This document shows, one piece after another, positions 57,181 to 64,000 of a DNA stretch of 64,000 nt. This stretch comes from CALBPI01 sp038531945 (GTDB lineage Bacteria; Pseudomonadota; Gammaproteobacteria; Steroidobacterales; Woeseiaceae). How positions within the stretch are numbered: position 1 is the first letter of the stretch; every line of letters starts with the position of its first letter. Below the pieces are notes generated by a model. The model did no database searches, was not told where the DNA came from, and saw nothing but the letters and a program-made list of their open reading frames with translations. The DNA is taken from the NCBI GenBank assembly GCA_038531945.1, contig JBCBBH010000005.1:124001-188000 (forward strand), read 5' to 3'. The position numbers and the translations under genes are program-made.

Positions 57181-58761
57181 ATGCAACAGCTGTCCGGCCT
57201 AGACGCCTCATTCCTTTACCTGGAAACAGCCAATACGCCGATGCACATCGGCAGCCTTTGCATTTACGACCAGTCGACGGCCCCCGGAGGTCATGTCCGG
57301 TTCAAGGACATTCTCAAGTTTTACGAGGAGCGTCTGCATCGAGCGAGGGTGTTCCGCCAGCGGCTCGCGCGCGTACCCCTCTCTTTGGATCATCCCTATT
57401 GGATCGAAGACCCGGACTTCGATCTTGAGTTTCATGTGCGGCACATCGCACTGCCAGCACCAGGCGACTGGCGCCAGCTGTGCATTCAGGCAGCGCGGCT
57501 TCACGCACGTGCGCTCGATCTCAACCGCCCCTTGTGGGAGGTGACGATCATCGAAGGCCTGGATGCAGTTGAGGGTGTTCCGAAGGGCAGTTTTGCTGTT
57601 GTCAGTAAAGTGCATCATGCCGCCATCGATGGTGTCTCGGGCGCGGAGATCGCAGCTGCGTTGCACGATGTATCGCCGACGGCGGATGTCACACCACCGG
57701 CTCGGGAGTGGTTCGCCGAGCGCGAGCCAACCGGTCTTGAGATGCTGGCAAGAACCAGTGCGCGAGTCGCCGGCGCACCGCTTCGTATCGGTCGTATGGC
57801 GCGGAAGACCCTGCCGGCCGTAGGACGAATCATTGGTGGTCTTGCGACGAAAGAGTTGAAGGCCCCTCAGCCAGTGCCGCGCACCCGCTTTAACGGCAAC
57901 GTTACTTCGCACCGTGTGTTCGACGGTCGCAGCTTCTCGTTGGACGATATCCGTGCGATCAAGAACAGCCAGCCTGGTACGACGGTCAATGATGTCATCG
58001 TCACGATTTGCGGCGGGGCGTTGAGAGCCTATCTCGAATCGAAATATGAATTGCCGGACGAATCGCTGGTCGCGATGGCACCGATGTCGGTGCGCAATCC
58101 GAGTGAAAGGCGGAGTGAAGGCAATCTGGTCGCCGCGATGAATTTGCCGATTCGCACCGACATCGCTGATCCGCTCGAACGACTCCTGGCAGTGAACGAA
58201 GCATCGCAGAACGCGAAGAAAATGACGTTTGCGATGGGGCCTGAACTGGCTGTCAGTGCGGCGGAGTTTTTACCCTCGACGACCGCTGGTTTGTTGGTTC
58301 GAGCCTATGCTCGCATGCGACTATCGGAGTCGTTACCGCCGTTGTTCAATACGGTGATCACCAACGTGCCGGGCGTCAACGTGCCACTGTATTCCATGGG
58401 CTCGCAGATGGTCGCGAACTTCGGCCTCGGCCCCGTAGTGCACGGACTGGGCTTGTTCCAGCCGGTCTTGAGCTACAACAACCAAATTACTATCAGCGCA
58501 GTGTCCTGCCGCGAAATGATGCCGGACCCCGCGTTCTACTGCGATTGTCTGCAACAGTCGTTCGAAGCACTCAAAGATGCGACGATCGGCGCTGGAGCGG
58601 AGGCTGCCAAGCAACGGTTGGCAAAGTTGACCGCGAATGGCAGCGCAGGTTCGCCAGAGCCGGCACCAAAGAAAAAAACAGCAAAGCGAAAAAAGAAGAA
58701 GAAAACTGCTCGCAATGCTGACGCTACACCGAAGGGGGGTGAGGCCGCGTCCCGGCCGTGA
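57181..58761 (+). CDS. Wax ester synthase / diacylglycerol acyltransferase with a lysine-rich tail
   Basis: A 526-aa WS/DGAT. QLSGLDASFLYLE starts the protein; catalytic HHxxxDG is SKVHHAAIDGVSG (about 141-153). The conserved NDV in TTVNDVIVTICGGALR, VAMAPMSVRN and VITNVPGVNVPLY follow. It esterifies fatty alcohols or diacylglycerol with acyl-CoA for storage lipid. Beyond the family end (about residue 495) it carries an extra lysine-rich tail containing KKKTAKRKKKKKTAR. A 12-pair hairpin overlaps the stop codon. Confidence 0.92.
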   Translation: MQQLSGLDASFLYLETANTPMHIGSLCIYDQSTAPGGHVRFKDILKFYEERLHRARVFRQRLARVPLSLDHPYWIEDPDFDLEFHVRHIALPAPGDWRQLCIQAARLHARALDLNRPLWEVTIIEGLDAVEGVPKGSFAVVSKVHHAAIDGVSGAEIAAALHDVSPTADVTPPAREWFAEREPTGLEMLARTSARVAGAPLRIGRMARKTLPAVGRIIGGLATKELKAPQPVPRTRFNGNVTSHRVFDGRSFSLDDIRAIKNSQPGTTVNDVIVTICGGALRAYLESKYELPDESLVAMAPMSVRNPSERRSEGNLVAAMNLPIRTDIADPLERLLAVNEASQNAKKMTFAMGPELAVSAAEFLPSTTAGLLVRAYARMRLSESLPPLFNTVITNVPGVNVPLYSMGSQMVANFGLGPVVHGLGLFQPVLSYNNQITISAVSCREMMPDPAFYCDCLQQSFEALKDATIGAGAEAAKQRLAKLTANGSAGSPEPAPKKKTAKRKKKKKTARNADATPKGGEAASRP

Positions 58762-58780
58762 GACGGAACTCACGGCCGGG
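58751..58780 (+). terminator. Strong hairpin overlapping the wax ester synthase stop codon
   Basis: A perfect 12-pair stem CCCGGCCGTGAG / CTCACGGCCGGG with a six-base loop spans the last codons and the stop. No T-run follows, so it is not a classical intrinsic terminator. It may protect the mRNA 3' end or help Rho-independent pausing. Confidence 0.5.
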
Positions 58781-59075
58781 CCGACCATTGGGGGGATTCA
58801 GTAAAAACCCGCGCAGCGGGCGCATTTGGATGACGGGGGGCGAAACCTAATGAAGCCCACTGCGCGGATTAATCGGTGCGGTTCTCGCCGCTTGATTAAG
58901 ATGTAGCAAGCGACGTGCCAACTTTTCCCAGTGCACCGCAATTCTTGCGGTTTCTTTCAGAATCAGCGGCTTAACAAGTATTCGTCGTTTGGTTTCTCGG
59001 CGGGTGCGAGCACGGCGTCGCGCAATAATGGTGCAGTGCACACAGGCTGTGCGCACTGACGGGGCGTCGGGCGGA
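58762..59075. other. 314-base region between the wax ester synthase and the coiled-coil operon
   Basis: The two flanking genes converge here. The region holds most of the 3' hairpin described above, a minus-strand terminator at 58803-58820 and a short minus-strand frame (58847-59119, 90 codons). That frame overlaps the end of the last operon gene, has an arginine- and alanine-rich composition and no recognisable domain. Its position just before the terminator keeps it possible, but it is not annotated as a gene. Confidence 0.5.
58803..58820 (-). terminator. Candidate intrinsic terminator of the coiled-coil operon
   Basis: On the minus strand CCCGC-TGC-GCGGG is followed by five T residues. 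The stem is short (five GC pairs) but well placed downstream of the operon, 256 bases after the last clear stop codon. Confidence 0.55.
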
Positions 59076-60497
59076 TCAGAAGCCGCCTTTTGTGCGAAAC
59101 CCGCCGCCGCCGAATCCACCGCTACGCCCGACGCTGCGAGGGGTTCTTACGCTTCGCGGCATCCTGGGCATCCGAGTTCCGCCGATACGCCCCGGTCGGC
59201 TCGAAGAGATTCTCGAACGTTGAAATCTTTGCGCTTTGGTGATGCGTCGCCACAGGCGGTCTCGGGAAACGAGTCCGCGCATGAACTCAGCCAACAGTGT
59301 CTCGATCGCACCTCGGTCGTCGATGACACTGTTGGCATTGTGGAAGCCGCGCTCGCGAAACTTGCGGCGAAGATGAATCAGGCCATTCATGCGGTCAGCT
59401 CGCTTGCTGTGCAATTCGCGGTGACCCTCGATGTACTCCGCCAACTGGTCGTGTTCGTCTCGCAGCTCCGCAAGCGTTGTCACAACGCTGTCGTCCTCCG
59501 GCGTTGGTGTTAGCGCCGCTGCCCGCGATAACTCCGGAATTGGATCGGCACGCATCTGGTCGGTCAACAGTTTCAACGCGGCACGGAAGTCAGGGTCTCG
59601 CCCATCGGCAAAGGCTTGGCGCATCTTCAGCAACTCACCGTAATCCGTCTGTGCCGTCTCGATCTCTCCCTCTGTGCCAGAGAGCTCTGTCTGACGTGCC
59701 TCAACATCGGCCTCAAGTTTGTCGGCACCGGCGTCGCGGTCCGCCTTGATTTCCGCATCGACGACGCGTTGCGCGTCCGCCGCTGCGGTTCCTTCGAGGC
59801 GCTCGACGTGCTTCGCCAACTGGCGGGGAATTTCGTTAAGCGTGTGGAAGTTGCGGCGCGCCGATTCGAACCGAATGTGTTTTGCGATCAGCCCATCCAT
59901 GAATCGAGTCAACAAACCTGCGCGGTAGTCCGACGTCCCATAGTTGGATTCCCAGAGATAGCTGAATAGCGGATCGTTGTCGTACGGAACGCGCTTTTGT
60001 TCGCGCTGTGCCTGCGCATCGTGCAGCTTCTCAGTCGCGTGAGTCACGGTTTCGAGAGATTTCTCAGCTTTGGCGACGAGTGCCTGATGGGACTCGGATG
60101 CCGCGAGCTGGTTATCAACGTCCGACAGTCGCGCCTCGAGCGCCTGTTCGGCGGACTCCAGTGCTGCGATTTGCTCAAGCTCTCGCTGTCGAAGCGCTTC
60201 CAGAGTCTCGGCATTTTCGGAGATTCTCTGCTCGAGTGCCTGCATCTCGTTCGTACGCAGGTCCAGTAGTCTGGCGGCCTCCCTGTCTGCGTGATCGGCG
60301 TTGTCGATCAGCGTGTCGCGCTCGATATCAACGAGTCTCTGCCGCGCCAGTGTTTGGTAAGCGGCGACCTGACGGCGATGGTTGCGCGCCAGGGCGGCGT
60401 TCGTACTCTGTACTTCAATGTCCAGCGTACGGAAGTCGTTGCGGCTTTGTGTCAGCGCCGCATCCAGGCGGGCCAGCAGGTGACGTCCTGACGCCAT
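59076..60497 (-). CDS. Coiled-coil protein of unknown function with Gly/Arg-rich C-terminus
   Basis: A 473-aa soluble protein. Long heptad-rich stretches occur at about 5-165 (TNEMQALEQRISENAETLEALR, ALESAEQALEARLSDVD) and 235-300. Between them lies a conserved-looking folded segment YDNDPLFSYLWESNYGTSDYRAGLLTRFMDGLIA (given here only as landmarks: DPLFSYLWE and GTSDYRAG). The tail is basic and glycine-rich (GRSGGFGGGGFRTKGGF). It starts in an ATGA overlap with the DUF6384-like gene, so it is the last gene of a four-gene operon. No enzymatic motif was recognised. The tail might bind nucleic acid or membrane. Confidence 0.78.
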   Translation of the reverse strand: MASGRHLLARLDAALTQSRNDFRTLDIEVQSTNAALARNHRRQVAAYQTLARQRLVDIERDTLIDNADHADREAARLLDLRTNEMQALEQRISENAETLEALRQRELEQIAALESAEQALEARLSDVDNQLAASESHQALVAKAEKSLETVTHATEKLHDAQAQREQKRVPYDNDPLFSYLWESNYGTSDYRAGLLTRFMDGLIAKHIRFESARRNFHTLNEIPRQLAKHVERLEGTAAADAQRVVDAEIKADRDAGADKLEADVEARQTELSGTEGEIETAQTDYGELLKMRQAFADGRDPDFRAALKLLTDQMRADPIPELSRAAALTPTPEDDSVVTTLAELRDEHDQLAEYIEGHRELHSKRADRMNGLIHLRRKFRERGFHNANSVIDDRGAIETLLAEFMRGLVSRDRLWRRITKAQRFQRSRISSSRPGRIGGTRMPRMPRSVRTPRSVGRSGGFGGGGFRTKGGF

Positions 60498-61459
60498 CAG
60501 GGTTGCTCCCACGAATGGATCGTGCCACCGAGATTCGGCAGGCTGTAGCTGATGATCACCGCTCCCGCCGGCTTGGATCCGGCGGTGTTGCGCTGGACAA
60601 TGCCGTCGTCACGTTTGTCGTCACGGATTCGATTGAAGGTGGCTTGATTCACCCGTAAACCCCAAACTGTCACTTTGCGCTGTGAGCCATCCTCCTCCGA
60701 TGTGATATCGACGGAATAGGGTCGTCCGTTACTTCCCAATGCCTCAACGACGACGTAGTAGTTGTCGACGTCGGTCCGGTTCTGTGGCGTCCGAATGACA
60801 CCGGTCATTTCACCTGGCCGCGACACGATCCTGATGGTCAGATCCTGTTCGATGTACTGTGCGAGCGCCCGGAGGTCGGCCAGCGCCTTACGAGCTCGAT
60901 CGGCCTGATTGAGTATCACCGCGTTTTCGGCTCGTTGGATTGCGACTTCGACTGCGGTAACCGCGGCATCCGTCTCAGCGACCGATCGTGCCAACTCTGC
61001 TATCCGCGCAATCTCATCAGGCAGTGCTACCAGAGCGGCCGCCTCTTCCTGCTCCGCGATCAGTGCCGCTTCGGCGGCCTGCTGCCTGGGTCGCTCGACA
61101 AAGCCCCAGTAGCCGGCCCAGATCGTCCCGACAAGTGCGCCTAACGCCAACAGAGAACCGCCGATGCGTCGCCGTCGAACCCACGCAGTGTAGAGACGCG
61201 TTCGTAGTCCGGATGCGGGCGGTTCGTACTCGAACTGTCTGTCCTTGAGCGCCTGAACGCCTTCGGCGATGACCGCATCGCTGACTTCGATTCCCTGTGC
61301 AGCGTAAGCATCACGCACACGCTTGATCAGCGCTGCCTCGCGCGCCTCCGCGTTCAGTGCGCTGGCAACCAGCCGTTGCTCATGACGCAGCGTGTCGACG
61401 ACGTCCATCGCCAACAGGACATCGCTCAACCCGGGTTGGGTGGGTGCCGGTGTGCTCAC
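60497..61459 (-). CDS. DUF6384-like single-pass membrane protein
   Basis: A 320-aa protein. The N-terminus, SDVLLAMDVVDTLRHEQRLV and YAAQGIEVSDAVIAEGVQAL (about 10-75), matches what I recall of DUF6384 proteins. A single membrane helix (GGSLLALGALVGTIWAGYWG, about 100-119) is followed by a coiled coil (about 125-200) and a C-terminal beta-rich domain (IRIVSRPGEMTGVIRT, YSVDITSEEDGSQRKVTVWG). It is 12 bases downstream of the preceding coiled-coil gene and couples to the next one by ATGA. Function unknown; the DUF assignment is from memory and tentative. Confidence 0.78.
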   Translation of the reverse strand: MSTPAPTQPGLSDVLLAMDVVDTLRHEQRLVASALNAEAREAALIKRVRDAYAAQGIEVSDAVIAEGVQALKDRQFEYEPPASGLRTRLYTAWVRRRRIGGSLLALGALVGTIWAGYWGFVERPRQQAAEAALIAEQEEAAALVALPDEIARIAELARSVAETDAAVTAVEVAIQRAENAVILNQADRARKALADLRALAQYIEQDLTIRIVSRPGEMTGVIRTPQNRTDVDNYYVVVEALGSNGRPYSVDITSEEDGSQRKVTVWGLRVNQATFNRIRDDKRDDGIVQRNTAGSKPAGAVIISYSLPNLGGTIHSWEQP

Positions 61460-61471
61460 GAGGGCGCTGAA

Positions 61472-62644
61472 TTATCCGTCGACATTCAGCGTCAACGCGT
61501 TCCCTTGGTTCGCGAGTGCCACAAGGCGACGCTTACCGTCTTCGACTGCACTGCGGACCTCTTCAGCGTTGCGGGTGGCGGCTTCGCGCATCTCATCGAT
61601 CAATACGACGGAGCGCTCCTGGAAATTTACGACGGAGTCCACGAGTGCTTTGACCGCGTCAGCTCGAATCGTGGGGCCGTAACCTTCGCGAATCGCAGCC
61701 TCCTGCACTTTCCCACCGACCTCAGCGAGTACCTCGAGACTTTGGCTGACCCCTTCCTTCATGGCCTTCAGGGTCTCGGTGCTTTCGTGCAGTCCGTGCA
61801 GACCCGTGAACGACGCTGCCAACGCCGTAAATACGGTCTCGTTCGTGCCGAAGAACATAACGGCCTGCGAGTACACCCGCTCTTTGGCATGGGTGGTTTG
61901 AAGTAGACGTGCCATCACCGTTTCACTGGTGTTGTAGGAAACAGTCAGGTTGTCAGCGAGATCCTTAGCGATCTGATATCGCTCGTCGGCCTGCTGCAGC
62001 TTGCGCAGCTCCGCGTCTCTTGCCAATTCGAGTCGGGCGAGCGTTTCGCGGTCGTCTGTACCTGCGTTGGTAATCGAATCTGCGGCGCTCTGTAAAGCGA
62101 CTTTCTGAGCTTCGAGCACACCTTCGGCCTTGTTCAGAATTTGAATCGCGAGGACCTCAGATGATTTTAATGCACCGCGAAAATCTCGGTAAGCATTCAG
62201 GATCGTGTGCTCGCGATCGATTTGATCGCGCGAGTCGTTGGCCACCTCAAGGTAGGTGTCCTTGATTTTGTTGAAGCGATCCGGGATATCGCCGCGCGAT
62301 ACTTTCATCCAGACGTTCTGTGCTCGCTCCCACAGATCGATCTTGCCATCGTCGAGCTGCTCCACCATCGATTTGGCGTCATCTCGGATCGTGTCGAACT
62401 GCTCCGTGATATCCCGATAACGCTCACCAATACGCATCGCTTCTATCTGTTCACGAACGACCTCGTTAAACAAAGAGGCTTGATTCAAAGTCCGGGCGAT
62501 CGCCAGCGCTTTGTCCTCATCGAGATCACTGATTCGTTCAATCAATGCAATGACCGGCGCTTCGTCGGTTTTCTCCGGGACGAGGCCCAAGTCGCGCAGC
62601 GTGTTCATTGCCTTATCGAGATATTGCATGGGTGTGGTTGCCAT
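61472..62644 (-). CDS. Helical/coiled-coil protein, weakly TelA-like
   Basis: A 390-aa almost entirely alpha-helical cytoplasmic protein. Recognisable stretches are QYLDKAMNTLRDLGLVPEK, NQASLFNEVVREQIEAMR, HTILNAYRDFRGALKSSEVL and, near the C-terminus, LIDEMREAATRNAEEVRSAV. The pattern, especially a helical bundle with a repeated LNxAxxLFxE-like motif, recalls TelA/YaaN-type toxic-anion resistance proteins, but the match is too weak for a family call. It lies 30 bases downstream of the M48 protease gene and 12 bases upstream of the DUF6384-like gene. Function unknown. Confidence 0.75.
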   Translation of the reverse strand: MATTPMQYLDKAMNTLRDLGLVPEKTDEAPVIALIERISDLDEDKALAIARTLNQASLFNEVVREQIEAMRIGERYRDITEQFDTIRDDAKSMVEQLDDGKIDLWERAQNVWMKVSRGDIPDRFNKIKDTYLEVANDSRDQIDREHTILNAYRDFRGALKSSEVLAIQILNKAEGVLEAQKVALQSAADSITNAGTDDRETLARLELARDAELRKLQQADERYQIAKDLADNLTVSYNTSETVMARLLQTTHAKERVYSQAVMFFGTNETVFTALAASFTGLHGLHESTETLKAMKEGVSQSLEVLAEVGGKVQEAAIREGYGPTIRADAVKALVDSVVNFQERSVVLIDEMREAATRNAEEVRSAVEDGKRRLVALANQGNALTLNVDG

Positions 62645-62674
62645 TTGGTTGTCCCCTTTTTTTGGAATCGACGG

Positions 62675-64000
62675 CTAGCGCGCGATCTGCGCAGCCGTGA
62701 GTCGAACTTCGAATTGAGATGGGTCCTGGAACGGTCCGAGTCCGGTCGCAGCGGTTGTTGACTGGCCTGCCGCCAACGTGCCGTTCAGTGTACGCGACAA
62801 GCTGCGGACCTGGCCGTTCGAGTCTAGATAGCGGATGTTGATCTGCAAACCACGCACCGGCACTGCGGTGGGGTTCGCAATTTGCACTAACAGCTGACCC
62901 TGACCGTCGGTACCGCCGCGAACCTGCAGGTACTTCTCAGGATTGTTGCCAAGGTCGATTTGCATCATTTCGGTTTGCGCAGCGATGGCCATTTCGCCAC
63001 TCCCTGTGCCAGCCCTTTCGAAATGCGCCAGCGCAGCATCGCGCTGTCCGCGCTGTTTGGCGATCTGGCCGAGAGCGTAGTGCGCCGGCGCGGTTTCGAA
63101 CAGTCTGAGGCTGTTAGTCAGATCGACGACGGCGGCGTCGATCGCGCCGCTACGCTGACGGGTGATGCCGCGTTGCAAGTGGTAGTAAAAGAACGTCGCG
63201 TCCCGATCTAACGCATCCGTATAGTGCTGTTGTGCATCCGCGTAATCCTCCTGCAAGAACTCGGCATCACCGAGCAATGCATAGAACGAAGCTTCGCGAG
63301 GCTCGAGGCGTATCGCCTTGTTGGCGAATCGTCGTGCAGCGCTAAAGTCCTTGGCAGCGAGCGCTTTGCGCCCTTCGTCATAAGCATCGAACGCGGGTTT
63401 CGTCTCGCGCAAAACGACCATCGCGCGCGCAAATTCGTCTCTGCCGATCATGCCCCCCGACTGGCCAGCCGTCAGCTCCGCTGCTGTGATGCGATTCGTG
63501 GCAAGTCTCTGTTGGGTAGGAGGATGGCTTGCGAACAAATCGAACTCGGCGCCAGTACGACCACGTTCCTGCGCCAGTCGCAGAAAGGTCTCTTGCAGGT
63601 CGACCGCGCCTTCGGGGTCGTAGCCTGCGGCGTGCATATATCGCATCCCGTACAGGTCAGACTCCAGTTCGGCACGTCGACCATAGGACTGCGACAACAG
63701 CTGAGCGCCGACGTTTGCGGCGCCCGTTGCGAGCTGGCCGTAGTCGCTGTCGCTGGTGACAACTGCCGTGCCTAGCACTAGGACTTGCAGCAACATGCCG
63801 CGCTGCATCTGCTGAGCAGAATGGCGCGCTGCTGCGTGTACGACTTCATGGCCGAGGACTGCTGCGAGCTCGGATTCACTTTGCATCTGATGCAGAAGGC
63901 CGCGATTGATCGCGATCTTGCCGCCTGGCAAAGCCCATGCATTCGGTACCGAGTTGTTCAGAACGACAAACTCATACGGCAGATCACGGTCGCTGACGGC
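62675..64000 (-). CDS. M48-family zinc metalloprotease with TPR repeats (5' end beyond the window)
   Basis: The last 441 aa are visible; the frame stays open through 64000 (DRDLPYEFVVLNNSVPNAWA before the active site), so the start lies outside. The zinc site is LAAVLGHEVVHAAARHSAQQ (HExxH), with the third ligand Glu in ELESDLYGMRYM. TPR-like repeats (FANKAIRLEPREASFYALLG; DAEFLQEDYADAQQHYTDAL; and more) and a C-terminal Ig-like or beta-rich part follow. The layout is BepA/YfgC-like, a periplasmic protease acting on misfolded outer-membrane proteins. It heads the coiled-coil operon on this strand. Confidence 0.87.
   Translation of the reverse strand, partial: AVSDRDLPYEFVVLNNSVPNAWALPGGKIAINRGLLHQMQSESELAAVLGHEVVHAAARHSAQQMQRGMLLQVLVLGTAVVTSDSDYGQLATGAANVGAQLLSQSYGRRAELESDLYGMRYMHAAGYDPEGAVDLQETFLRLAQERGRTGAEFDLFASHPPTQQRLATNRITAAELTAGQSGGMIGRDEFARAMVVLRETKPAFDAYDEGRKALAAKDFSAARRFANKAIRLEPREASFYALLGDAEFLQEDYADAQQHYTDALDRDATFFYYHLQRGITRQRSGAIDAAVVDLTNSLRLFETAPAHYALGQIAKQRGQRDAALAHFERAGTGSGEMAIAAQTEMMQIDLGNNPEKYLQVRGGTDGQGQLLVQIANPTAVPVRGLQINIRYLDSNGQVRSLSRTLNGTLAAGQSTTAATGLGPFQDPSQFEVRLTAAQIAR

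Noticed and set aside
57208..57912. A 234-codon minus-strand frame opposite the wax ester synthase
   Set aside because: Antisense to a gene with a clear HHxxxDG enzyme; no domain or start signal of its own.
58847..59119. A 90-codon minus-strand frame at the end of the coiled-coil operon
   Set aside because: Overlaps the preceding gene by 44 bases, lacks a clear ribosome-binding site and has an arginine-rich composition without any recognised domain. Its place before the terminator is the only point in favour.
1..64000. tRNA or rRNA genes, CRISPR arrays, transposases and phage genes
   Set aside because: None seen: no regularly spaced repeats, no recognisable transposase or integrase motif and no rRNA-like stretch. 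A tRNA could be missed by eye; a covariance search would settle it.

Overview
The window looks like a chromosomal segment of a free-living, aerobic, Gram-negative bacterium of moderately high G+C, most likely a gammaproteobacterium. Evidence: many lipoproteins and Sec or Tat signal peptides, two TonB-dependent receptors, a cyanide-insensitive-type cytochrome bd oxidase, ECF sigma factors, a PsiE-family protein, an OlsF-type ornithine-lipid synthase and a wax ester synthase/DGAT. The lineage is inferred from gene content only. No rRNA, tRNA, insertion sequence, phage gene or CRISPR array was recognised.

Layout. 0-10 kb: an FMN split-barrel protein, a small zinc-peptidase-like protein, a DUF6174 lipoprotein, a large DUF5060 glycoside-hydrolase-like lipoprotein with a consensus CRP-type site upstream, an unknown 680-aa lipoprotein, and a membrane protein paired with an OlsF-like acyltransferase. 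10-15 kb: two ECF sigma systems in tandem. The second is a four-gene unit of sigma factor, HEAT-repeat membrane protein and two DUF4097 proteins. 15-18.6 kb: a GlxA-type AraC regulator translationally coupled to a Tat-exported hydrolase carrying a heavy-metal-binding-type Cys motif, then a tandem double-HxlR regulator.

18.5-25.4 kb: a candidate catabolic module made of a thiolase, a carotenoid oxygenase, a second thiolase with an unusual C-terminus, a divergent acyl-CoA synthetase and a methyltransferase, with inverted repeats in the divergent promoter. 25-32.6 kb: a TPR-GGDEF diguanylate cyclase, a TonB receptor followed by a histidine kinase, and a P-loop ATPase behind a 22-bp palindrome. 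32.6-45 kb: mixed oxidative metabolism. It holds an alpha/beta hydrolase, CMD and SDR proteins, a TonB receptor divergent from a heme-PQQ PVADH-like dehydrogenase, VOC, ICMT-like, FAD monooxygenase, MDR oxidoreductase, OsmC, DUF2855 and enoyl-CoA hydratase genes.

45-50 kb: an RRM protein, then a GbsR/MarR-like regulator coupled to cydAB and a membrane protein, then a TMEM175-type channel. 50-55 kb: an Rcp1-type response regulator and a CHASE sensor kinase whose phosphoacceptor His is Gln, a glycosyltransferase and FkbM methyltransferase pair, and a PsiE protein. 55-58.8 kb: acetoacetyl-CoA synthetase and a wax ester synthase with a lysine-rich tail. 58.8-64 kb: a minus-strand operon of three coiled-coil proteins behind an M48-TPR protease that runs off the right edge.

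Coordinates use the start codon best supported by ribosome-binding site, overlap and family alignment. Where this is unclear the entry says so. Functions come from motif recognition by eye; no database search was run.
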